This document shows positions 51,060-60,650 of a DNA stretch of 64,000 nucleotides, piece by piece (the stretch's first letter is position 1; every line of letters begins with the position of its first letter). The position numbers and the translations under genes are program-made. The DNA is taken from the NCBI GenBank assembly GCA_005656395.1, contig SRSI01000048.1:1426001-1490000 (forward strand), in the 5' to 3' direction. The notes below the pieces were generated by a model, which was given only the letters and a program-made list of their open reading frames with translations, ran no database searches and was not told the DNA's origin. This DNA is from Strongyloides papillosus. Lineage: Eukaryota; Nematoda; Chromadorea; Rhabditida; Strongyloididae.

Positions 51060-52183
51060 TTATTTCGATATTTTGTATTTGTTAAGAAGTTTATGTATAC
51101 ATGTCTTGTATGAACGTCCATGCAAATTTGGTAGATAACCGAAAATGTTGATCCTGTAAAAGTTTAACATATTTATCAATAAAAAAGACATATTTAAGGA
51201 ATCCAAATTGTACATTAAAAACCAATTCTTGAGAATCGAATTATCTTCAATAAAGTACCTTTTCATTGATAATTATCAGTTAGACTAATTTTGAAACCCT
51301 ATTTATCATAATTATTTTTAAACGAAAACTAAAGAAGTTTTTGGATAGAAGAGTAATTGTGCAGGAGATATTTAAAAAACAAGTAAAAATGAAAAGTTTT
51401 TAACCAACTCATCCTTAAGGTAGACATTTCTACATAATATCAAAATTAGTTGAAGCATTGTCACATCTAATGGTGACATTATAATAAGTTAATAAGAAAA
51501 TAAAAAATAAGAAATGATTGTTTTTTAATATTTGATGATCTGAAAACACTTTTAACATTGATAAAATCTTCTATTCATCATAACAATGGTAGAACATTTC
51601 TTAATGGAAGAGTAAAGTATAAAAATTACAGAATAACTAATATGTTTAAAATCTTTCTAAATTGTACTCATTCGATGTTATGTTTCATTAATAATTTAAA
51701 ACTTCGTTATATCGTAAAATTGGAATATGATATTTTGATAAAATTTTAATTAGAAAGTATAAAGGTACAATTTGAGTGATATATTTTGACTAGTCATTTG
51801 TAGTTGGTGTTTTATAGAAGAATTTTCATTAACAAATGATGACAACAAAATGATGATTTTAGTGTTTGTTAAAATGATAAAGATCCATTATATTAATTAC
51901 CTTTGATTTGAGTAAATTATTCAGAATTAACAATTAAATGAATTTTTTTCACTGTAGTTTTTAAGCTTTTTAAAATAAAGAGTTTAATTAGAAGAAATTT
52001 CATTGAATCCTCATTGTTACATTATAAGTGTAGAATGTAGCTTCATTGAATTTTATATGTCTCTTAAGAAAGTTTAGAATCCAAAAAATGAATAAATTCT
52101 TCTTTAATGGCAATATTGATTTCTTTTTAACTAAAGAGGAATTTTTATCAGTGAGACTTATTGTTTTACGTAATTTACGATAA
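51060..52183. pseudogene. Scattered coding-like fragments without a coherent gene
   Basis: Several short frames look protein-like but do not join. On the minus strand 51266-51060 contains IFGYLPNLHGRSYKTCIHKL after an acceptor-like TTTTACAG. On the plus strand a frame at about 51285-51418 ends FLDRRVIVQEIFKKQVKMKSF; 51558-51749 is a 63-codon frame; and 52088-52183 reads MNKFFFNGNIDFFLTKEEFL. The directions are mixed and splice sites do not connect them. I interpret this as remnants of one or more lost genes. Confidence 0.3.
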
Positions 52184-52382
52184 GATCAATTTTTCTTTTA
52201 AAATTGATACAGTAGTGTAAAGTTAATTAAATATACAAATTTTATTATATTATGTACAAGTTCCATATTTTTGTAATCTTTGATACTAATTTTTACAACT
52301 TTGATAGTTAACCTTATGTTGACATTATCATTAAATTAAAAATTAGATAATTGAAAATAATTTATTAAAATAAAATTGTAAC

Positions 52383-52547
52383 ATAATATATTTCTTAGAA
52401 ACAATAAAAATTTATCAATAAGATTAAAACATAGCAGACATTGGGATTAATAAAAATTAAAAAAATAATATAATTCTTAGAAACATTAAAAATTTAGCAA
52501 TATGTTAAAAATATAGCAGACATTGAGATAAATAAAAATTTAAAAAA
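52383..52547. repeat. 82-bp tandem duplication in the 3' flank of the CAP gene
   Basis: Two copies lie head to tail (52383-52464 and 52465-52547). Both contain TTCTTAGAAACA, ATAGCAGACATTG and TAAATAAAAATT-type blocks and differ at about ten positions. Read on the minus strand they lie directly downstream of the CAP-protein stop codon, probably within or near its 3' UTR. Confidence 0.8.
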
Positions 52548-52566
52548 ATAAAAAAATTGATACAAT

Positions 52567-53311
52567 TTATTTTCGTCCAAATCTTAAGTCCACAGTTGCA
52601 TAATCTTTTTTAACATTCCTTTGATATTCCCCACGTACATTTCCTGGTGGATTGTAAATACATACACCGTAGTAATCTGGACCATTATTTGAAACACCAC
52701 ATCCAATTGTTTTTGATCCATCCCAAACTAATTGTGAAAAATCACCTGTTTGGAGAACATAGTTACCTTCGGGATTATTATAATCGTACGAATGACGTTG
52801 GCCATACCATTCATCTACTAGTTTAGAAAGGTCTTTCTTATTAACATGGGCATTACTTTCTCCGTTTGCCCATTTTGTAGAGTATTTAGGGTTTTTCAGA
52901 GCAAGCTCATCAGCACGCTCTTGAGCTCTTTTCTCTAGATTTTTATCAACAGTAAGTTGACCAACACGATGTATTTGACGTTCTTGATTAATTCTATAAT
53001 ACAACTAAAAAAATTAGTACATATTTTTTTGAAATACTTACTCCTTGTATAACATTTGCAATATCAATAGGCCAGTTATTCAACATAACATCATCTGGTT
53101 CAACTTTTTGAAGCATTGTATAACCATCTCTAGCTACACTACCCCACAAATCACCTTCGTTATCAGTAAATAGGCCATTCGGGCAGTCATAACCACTTTT
53201 TCCACTTTTGTGTTTCCATTCACAAACTAAAGGACCGTTACTCGAAACAGGAAGGACAAACATAAATGATATCGTAAGAAATACCAGAACAAATGTAAAT
53301 AAAAATTTCAT
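52567..53311 (-). CDS. Secreted CAP/SCP-TAPS family protein
   Basis: Two exons (53311-53042, 53004-52567; 37-bp intron) encode 235 residues. A signal peptide (MKFLFTFVLVFLTISFMFVL) ends near residue 24. About 65 residues of N-terminal extension with two cysteines precede the CAP domain, which starts RINQERQIHRVGQLTVDK. The CAP1 motif is GDFSQLVW and CAP2 is YYGVCIYNPPGNVRGEY. In the usual motif GHFTQ the His binds metal; here it is Asp, and the HN of the domain's first helix is replaced by IN, so at least two of the four cavity residues are missing. CAP proteins are expanded in parasitic nematodes and secreted at the host interface, but their molecular role is unclear. A degenerate cavity suggests a binding rather than metal-dependent role (inference). 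Confidence 0.9.
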
Positions 53312-54091
53312 TTTTAAATTGCTTACACTATAAAATTTGATAACATCTTTTTATATAAATTTTTGTTTACCATAATATTAAATATATAATAATAAGACAA
53401 ATAACAATTTGATTACTGTGTAAATTTTAATAAAAAGATTCAACAACGCTAATATTATTAGTCAATATAAAAAAACTTTTTGATAAATAAAAATCAAATT
53501 TGGAATAAGTTGAAACATTTAAATAACCTATACTTTTGTATTCATTTGATAAATTACCTTCAACCAAACATTATTGATAATATCAAAATTTTATTGAAAT
53601 AGTAAATATTACTTCTTGTATTCTATTTTTAGAATTTATTGAATTAAGTCTTTAACATTAAGTACACTTTGGTTACAATATATTTGATATAAAATCCAAA
53701 AATAAAAGTATGTTATCGGTACATATAATGATAAAATTTGAGTCATTAAAACAAAATGAAAACGTATGAAATATTGGATATTAATATAAGAATGTACCAT
53801 GACTCAAACTGATAAAAAACTTTATTTGAATAGACACTTTAAAATCAAATACTAAAATATTACCATGATTTTCTAATTTCTTATTTCCAGTTTATTGAAT
53901 CATTAATCACAAAGATTAACGATGAAAAAGACTATCTAATATATATTTTAATATTTGAATTATCTTTTTAACAGGAAAAAACAAAACGTGTAAAAATTCT
54001 ATGAAATTTTACTATTAATTTGCAATAATAATTTTCTATATTTGGATATGGTATATTAGTCAATAATTAGTATTAACTAAAATTGGACCCT
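53312..54091. other. Upstream region of the CAP gene with weak coding-like traces
   Basis: AT-rich DNA that should contain the CAP promoter. Short plus-strand runs such as FIESLITKINDEKDYLIYIL after an acceptor-like TTTCCAG (about 53894-53972) look protein-like but do not connect to anything. No gene is called. Confidence 0.45.
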
Positions 54092-54492
54092 TCAATAATC
54101 ATGTGGTAATGCAATTATTTGTTTAAATTTTTCACAAATACGATTTTTGAACATTTCAGTTATCTTTAATTGATTAAAATTTCACAATACAGGGTAACTG
54201 ATGTGATGCCCTCCATATAAATAGCTTTCTTCATTTATGAGATACAAATCTGATATTATATTCATTTTGCAGTTAAGAAATATACCACATTCCATAGAGG
54301 TCCTATATAAGAATCTAGATTCTGGAGTGAATTATGGATCTTCACATTTTATGTACATTTTTAAATTCAAATTAATGTAACTTTTTTCACATAAATAGTT
54401 TAGATATTTTATTAATAATTCTTCAATAAATGTTGGAAATCCTTTAAAAGTAGATTCAGTCCTTAGAGTATGAATTTTAACATCAGAATGTC
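54092..54492 (-). pseudogene. Pseudogene exon with two in-frame stops
   Basis: After an acceptor-like AAATAG one frame stays coding-like for 133 codons. It starts HSDVKIHTLRTESTFKGFPT, includes YLNYLCEKSYINLNLKMYIK, meets a TAA after KCEDP, resumes with FTPESRFLYRTSMECGIF, meets a TGA after HHISYPVL, and runs on through ITEMFKNRICEKFKQIIALP to a final stop. Continuation in a single frame through two stops points to a recently inactivated gene rather than chance. The family is not recognised. No acceptable upstream exon was found. Confidence 0.6.
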
Positions 54493-55054
54493 CTATTTTA
54501 ATTTAAGAAATATAATGTTTAAATCTTGAGAAAATAATAAAATAAAAGAAACAATTTGCTTAGTTATAACAATTTTTTAAATAAGAAGTATTCATATAAC
54601 AAGAATGAATCATCATAATTCTCTTAACATTTGTTCCATCGATAGGCCATGAAGTTCCACTTAAAATTTATCAATACTTCTTTATGTTTATTACAAAATT
54701 TTAAATGTATACTCAAAAAGTTAAACACACTTTGATACTGTTCTTAATGTTGTAAAGAATAAATGATTATATATCAGAAAAATATTTTTAGAGCGTGGAA
54801 AATTAATTTTATTTGATGCATATGAAACTTTTTATTAACATTCATTAATATTTTAATAGGTATAACAAAATTTTTTCAAACGGTAAAAAGTCGTTATTGG
54901 AGCCAGCTATGCGTGTAAATATTAAAAAATAATGTTAAAACATTTAAAATATCAGTTTTTAGGTGTTTTAATGATTAGTAATGGACTTCTATGTCTATGA
55001 TAATCTAAGAATATTCAAAAAAAGTTAAGCTTTCATTATCATCAGAAATTATGA
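54493..55054. other. Non-coding AT-rich DNA between two pseudogene fragments
   Basis: No supported frame. If the fragments on either side belonged to one minus-strand gene, this would be a former intron or degraded exon. Confidence 0.45.
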
Positions 55055-55183
55055 TTATATATTTTTAAGTGGAAATTTTACATTAATTTCAACTTTAAAA
55101 ATTAAACAAAATATTTTAAAATCCACAACTCCGTCTGGAATCTTGACTTCTATATAAAGTTTGTAAGAGTGGTGGTATTCTTC
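55055..55183 (-). pseudogene. Coding-like fragment, possibly upstream part of the same dead gene
   Basis: A 42-codon frame reads EEYHHSYKLYIEVKIPDGVV, then DFKIFCLIFKVEINVKFPLK and a stop. It has the residue mix of a real protein, and its position and strand fit an upstream exon of the pseudogene at 54092-54492. No start codon or joining splice sites were found. Confidence 0.4.
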
Positions 55184-55588
55184 TTGGTAACAAAACTAAT
55201 ATCATATTTGTAATTAAGAAACAAGCAAAGTTATTAATGTAGAAGTGTTAGGAGCCTTACGTGGACAACACTGTAAAAAAAAATTTTTTCCAGGCAATTT
55301 TTGATACCACTGAATTACAAACAAAACAAGTAGCCAATGATTAATTTCCTTTTTATCATTATAAATTTTATGCAACTATTAATTAAGTATCACTATGAAT
55401 CAAAAAGAAATAATGATAAAAAAACAATCCTTTACTTCTTCCAAATGCATTAAAACAAAATTTCCTTTGGAGAAACATTTATCAATTCTTTATTTTTTTG
55501 ATGATTATCAAATATCTTACCTATTCATCTTTACTTTATCATCTCTTAATAAAAAAACCTTTTATTCTACATTATAAATATTATTATT

Positions 55589-56002
55589 ATGGTCCTCACT
55601 GATCCAAAAGAACGCATCATATCTGTCATAGGCGATGAAGATACTATTGTTGGATTCCTACTTGGGGGTATTGGTAAAATTGATAAATGTAATAGGAGAA
55701 ATTATTTTATCGTCGAGAAAGATACCAAACCATCTGAAATTGAAGAAGCATTCATTTCATTTACAGAAAGAGATGATATAGCTATAATTCTTATCACTCA
55801 ACATGTTGCTGAGAGTATCCGGAGTGTCGTGGATAACTATAAAAAATGTATCCCGGCTATTCTTGAAATTCCATCAAAGGAGATGCCATATGACCCATCT
55901 AAGGTAAAGACTGTTTAGAAATTTCTATATATATTTTTTTATTTTTAGGATAGCATTCTTAATAGAGCTCGAGGAATTTTTAATGTTGAAGAATTTATGT
56001 AA
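55589..56002 (+). CDS. vha-9: V-ATPase subunit F
   Basis: Two exons, 55589-55903 and 55949-56002, separated by a 45-bp intron, encode 122 residues, the usual size. Subunit F belongs to the central rotor stalk of the V1 sector that couples ATP hydrolysis to proton pumping. ISVIGDEDTIVGFLLGGIG, the RDDIAIILITQHVAE strand and EIPSKEMPYDPSKDSILNRA are the family's conserved blocks. The short last exon supplies DSILNRARGIFNVEEFM, which confirms the splice. Confidence 0.96.
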
Positions 56003-56790
56003 GAAGAAATGCCTTTGGAAAACAAACTTATAATAAAACTTTAGTTCATTATTAATAAAGTATATCTTTGTCAGCCTTAACTTATTGCTTGTTTTTCTAT
56101 AAGTTATTTACTAGCAATGTACTTATACTTAATAGTAAATCATTTGCAAAATACAAATCTTTCTATCTTTGTAAAAAAATATCAACAAAAAACTTAAGTT
56201 TTCTTTCCATCTCCCTGTTGATTAAACTATTATCCGATAGGTGATTTATATGTATGTCTTACACTTCAACAATAATTAACAACATCTCCAAAACATTATG
56301 TGCAATCTACATATATATTATTTAATTTTTAATGATTGTACTTATCTATTGATAAAGTTTTCATTGTGCAAACTTCTCGCTGCAAATGTTTTTTACCTTT
56401 CACAAGTAAATGTAAAAATTTCAAACTTTAAAATAATTTAAAGGTATATTCCTCTTACTAGGGATGCCTTAAAAATATACTTTCTAACGTTGAAAGTTTT
56501 TTTTATTCACAATATTTATAACACGTTATTAATAAAGTACATTTACGTCCTTCATCTCACTTTTCATTGATATTAAAAAATATCTCTGTATAGGCATACA
56601 TTTGAAAATCATATGACATTATCTATATTCTCCAACCAGGAGAACCAATAAATAGAGTCATTTAAAATACTTCTACAACATTTAATTCTCCATCGTCATT
56701 CTTATTCTTTTTTTTAAATCATTTAACTTATTGTAATTTAAGTTTTAGATATATTTTTTATCATTAATTGCCATTATATTTTAGATTATT
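56003..56790. other. Intergenic region between vha-9 and sqst-1
   Basis: AT-rich; it contains the vha-9 3' end and the presumed sqst-1 promoter. A TTTTAG acceptor-like site lies 8 bp before the sqst-1 ATG and could serve spliced-leader addition. No gene is seen. Confidence 0.6.
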
Positions 56791-58308
56791 ATGTCTACTA
56801 TTATTGTTAAACTTATTTGTTTTGATAGAATCAAACTTCTTGAGAGTGATAATTTTGTGAAATATCCTGAGATTCGCTCTACCTATGATTCTATGGTTCC
56901 AACTCCCTTACGTGTCGGTTTTTCTAATCTCCTCTTCAAAGATGATAAAGGTGAAGTCTTTGAAATTAGTGATAATGAGTCATTCTGGGCATACATTACT
57001 TTACAATATCCAAAAGCTAAGACACAAATTAATGAGGTTCCAGTTATTATTATTCCCGTTCTTGTCAAAAATCCTGATTACCTCAATACTAATGGCCTAA
57101 CAATTCACCAACATATTATCTGTGATAGTTGTAATAGAAAAGTTGCTGGGATTCGTTACAAATGTCTTGTATGTGATGATTACGATCTCTGTCAGTATTG
57201 TGAAAGACAAAATATTCATGATTCTTCACATGTAATGTTAAGATTTGCACGACCAGTTGACAGTAATAGTAGAAAATATTTAAACTCAATTAATCAACAT
57301 ACAAATGACGAAACAACTGAATCTTCAGTAACAAATTGTGAAACAAACAAAAAGACAAATGACACTAAGAAGAAACATAAAAAGAAAGATTCTAAAACAT
57401 CTGTTAATAAGATTTATGAGTCTTCTTATGCTACCATAAAAAATATAGATCCTAATTTTGAGTATTTAGACTTTTGTGATGCTTATAATAATTATTTATA
57501 TCTAGTTAAAGAAATAAAATCCATCAAAAAAAGTATGAAAAAAAAATTTCATACTGATGGTGAGTTGCGATACGATGATGAGATGATAGCAGAAAATATT
57601 GCTAAAATTGTTGAAACAAAGTTGTCTCATCAACAACGAATAAATTTATTAAAATTTATCACTATTGAGAAACATTCTCCATTAAATTTAGATACTATAA
57701 AAAATCATGATAACGAAAAGGTTGATGAAAAAATTGTGGAGACACCTACAGGTAAAGTTGAAAATCCGAATGAAAATGAAATACCTCCGAATGATGAATC
57801 AATTAATGAAGTAATTAAAGATCCACCAAAGGAAGAAGAAGAGAATAAAGGTACTTCAGTATGTTCAGAACCAATATCTGTTCTTGAGTCTCATACAACA
57901 TGTTCTGAGGTAGGTATAAACAATGAAAGAAAACTTTCTGCTTTTGAATTATCCATAAATTCAACTGTATCAACTGAGGAGGATGATGACGAATCTAATT
58001 ATGGTATAGAAATTATCGATCACCGTTCTGAAGCCAATACATCATCAAGTATAAGTGATTGGAAAGATACTAACGATGAATTAGACTACAAATCTTTAGT
58101 TAAACAAATGGAAATGCAGAGAAGTGGTGTATTTGAGAAGATTATTGATGACATCGAACCAGAAGATTCAGCTTCAATGATTGGTTCAAGAAACTCCATT
58201 AATGATATAGAAGTAAACCAAGGAAGAAAAAGCTCTAGCTTGAGTTTTTCCATAATATCACGTAACACCAATGAAACAATAACTTCTGATAAAAATAAGG
58301 AAAATTAA
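56791..58308 (+). CDS. sqst-1: Sequestosome-1/p62-like autophagy receptor with PB1 and ZZ domains
   Basis: A single exon encodes 505 residues. An N-terminal PB1 domain (about 1-92) has the basic first strand (IVKLICFDRIKLL) and an acidic OPCA-type motif, KDDKGEVFEISDNESFWAYI. A ZZ zinc finger follows (about 106-152): CDSCNRKVAGIRYKCLVC, then DYDLCQYCE and two histidines. The remaining 350 residues are acidic and low complexity. DELDYKSLV near residue 430 is a candidate LC3-interacting motif (Tyr-x-x-Leu after acidic residues). A clear ubiquitin-binding UBA domain is not visible at the C terminus, where p62 normally has one. PB1 plus ZZ in this order is diagnostic of p62/SQST-1, which gathers cargo for autophagy. 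The PB1-ZZ order alone does not fully exclude other PB1-ZZ proteins such as NBR1. Confidence 0.85.
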   Translation: MSTIIVKLICFDRIKLLESDNFVKYPEIRSTYDSMVPTPLRVGFSNLLFKDDKGEVFEISDNESFWAYITLQYPKAKTQINEVPVIIIPVLVKNPDYLNTNGLTIHQHIICDSCNRKVAGIRYKCLVCDDYDLCQYCERQNIHDSSHVMLRFARPVDSNSRKYLNSINQHTNDETTESSVTNCETNKKTNDTKKKHKKKDSKTSVNKIYESSYATIKNIDPNFEYLDFCDAYNNYLYLVKEIKSIKKSMKKKFHTDGELRYDDEMIAENIAKIVETKLSHQQRINLLKFITIEKHSPLNLDTIKNHDNEKVDEKIVETPTGKVENPNENEIPPNDESINEVIKDPPKEEEENKGTSVCSEPISVLESHTTCSEVGINNERKLSAFELSINSTVSTEEDDDESNYGIEIIDHRSEANTSSSISDWKDTNDELDYKSLVKQMEMQRSGVFEKIIDDIEPEDSASMIGSRNSINDIEVNQGRKSSSLSFSIISRNTNETITSDKNKEN

Positions 58309-58823
58309 GAAGTTTGTTAATTTAAAAGAATTCAATTTAAGTTTTTATTATAAATTTTGTTATTATTTTGAAATGATTAACAAAAGTGTTAATTATATAA
58401 GAAATCGAAATTTTTTGTGTACTAGTAATTTTTTTTCAATCTAAAAAAATTATGACTTTTTAAATTTATTATACATTCAAGTATAATAAAATATTTAAGT
58501 ACTATTAACTTTATTTTTATTTTTAATATATTATTAAGTTACTTAAAATTTACTTTAAAAAGTTGTTCTATTTCAATATTTTAATTTGACGTTTTCCTTT
58601 AAACTATTCAAACATTATCCTTTTTCCAACCATCTGTCACAATGTTTATTGAAAATGATTAGTTGAAAAAAAGGTTATTGCCTTTCAAATTACACAAAAA
58701 AAATTTCTGGATGAAATAAAATGATTTATTTCTACCTAGTAAAATATTCAAATAATTGAATTTTATTTATAAATTAATCAAAATAATGGAGGAAAAAGTA
58801 GTGATAAAATAAATAATAAAGCT
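58309..58823. other. Short convergent intergenic region
   Basis: This lies between the stop codons of sqst-1 (plus) and ula-1 (minus). It is AT-rich and probably holds both 3' UTRs. Nothing else is seen. Confidence 0.65.
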
Positions 58824-60526
58824 TTATAGTTTAAATGTTTCCGTTGTTTGCTTATAACCATCAAAAATCAAACAATTATCAACGGGAACGTATTGTTTTG
58901 TAATTACTTTTATTACTTCTTGTGCTGCAATACCACCGACAATAGAATTTATCGGTACGATTTGTGTTGTTCTACACCTAACGAATTCTGATACCGTATC
59001 AAGTGGTAACATCTTCCCGAATCTTTCTAGTGTCCAGATACCTGTTTTCTCTTCATTTAGGGCAGATGAGGACTGGAGAATTTCATTAAAACACATCAAC
59101 ATTGATTCTATCAATTTATTTTTGAAATCATCATCGGATGCCTCAAGGATTGAGGAGTCATTTTCTGTTAACAAATCATAAACTTTAAATATAAATAACC
59201 AGGTAGCGTTTAAATTGATATTATTATCAAAATTATCATCACCTTCCTCAGGAACAACAAATTTCAGAAATATTTTCTCAAGATCCTGATCAAATACTTC
59301 CATAAACCGGGAACCCCTTTGAATATCCATATAAGTAATATTTTTGCAAATCTTTTGACTCATCTCTTCACTAAAATTTTCAACAGGAATATTAGCAGAC
59401 TTCAAGAAATCCTGCCTTATAACTTCTACCTCTTTAGCATCTTCAATAGCTTTATTTTTGTAAATATTCAGCAATGTCGTGTAACTTGCTGTATCACTTA
59501 ACATATCTGGTAATGATCCCTGAACAGGTAATGTTTTATATTTTTCATAGAATATTTTAATTGCTGCAATATACGTCCATATTGGTTCTCTCGCTGCCAT
59601 TAGAGGATTACTCGATCTACCGTCCTCAAATAATCTTGTCAGACCATCAGGAAATTTTGGTTTCTTCATGAATCTAACAATATTATTGAGGGCTTCCTCA
59701 AAATTTTCACCTTCTTGTCCTTTATCATTAAATTTTCTTAGATCTAAAATATACTTTTCAAATTCTTTTTTCTCTTTAAATGTTTCAACATAGAAGTTCC
59801 CATCGGGATGGTCAGATATGTAATTTTTATAAGCTTTCATAAGAATTATTGAATATGGAATGTGTGAATGTTCCTTGTATGAAAGGCTTTCCATATCAAT
59901 ACTTTTAACAAAATCTTCCAATTCTTTCCACGGTTTCGTTAAATGTAAATCAACAGGATACCTGTCAGATAATTTGTTATTTAAAATGATATGTTCTTTT
60001 AGTGATATTCTTATCATTCCAATGAAACCAATTGTCCTAAAACAAATTATAGAAGTTTTCTTATCATTTTTCAAAAACCGTACCTAGCAAGAAATATCTT
60101 CTTCTTAGGATCATCAAACAATCTTAAAGACGTATCCACCAATGCAAATTCCCCGCAATTACTAACAATAATAATTGATGCATTAGATAACGTTCTACTA
60201 GAATTACTAAATACCTCGACTAAACTCTCATTAATGGCAAGACCCTTAACAGATGGACTAAGTTGTAGTAATCTTTCCTTCAAAACTTGTCCACGACTCT
60301 TTCCAATATCATTTGGGTAGACAAAGAAATTCGTATCAACGTCACGTTGCTCCACCACCGCATCATCAATAATAACAAATTCACTTATCCCAGCTAAAAC
60401 AAGAGATTTTAAAATTTCAAAAGCTAAACCATCACTCCCAACAATGTGTATAGAAGCATGATTTAATGTTTCTTGACCATCTTCACCCCAGAGTCGAATT
60501 TGTCTATCATACCTATCTTGAGCCAT
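58824..60526 (-). CDS. ula-1: NEDD8-activating enzyme E1 regulatory subunit (APPBP1/NAE1)
   Basis: Two exons (60526-60084, 60036-58824; 47-bp intron) encode 551 residues. With UBA3/RFL-1 it activates NEDD8 for cullin neddylation. The N terminus DRYDRQIRLWGEDGQE is the ThiF/E1 signature and IHIVGSDGLAFEILKSLVLA the adjoining Rossmann-like strand. As expected for this half of the E1, there is no catalytic cysteine domain of the UBA3 type. The split codon at the intron yields LARTIGFIGMIRISLKEH, which matches the family. The C-terminal part contains NSIVGGIAAQEVIKVITKQY and NCLIFDGY, also diagnostic. Its ATG lies 124 bp after the stop of GPI8 on the same strand, so the two may be co-transcribed. 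Confidence 0.95.
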
Positions 60527-60650
60527 TTCTTTATATAATAAAAATATATTTAAACAAAATTTAAAAAATATTAATTAGCGATAAACAACTTTTAATAAAA
60601 AAAGCAAATATTAAAAAAAGTTAATTTTATTTACATATAAATAAATATTT

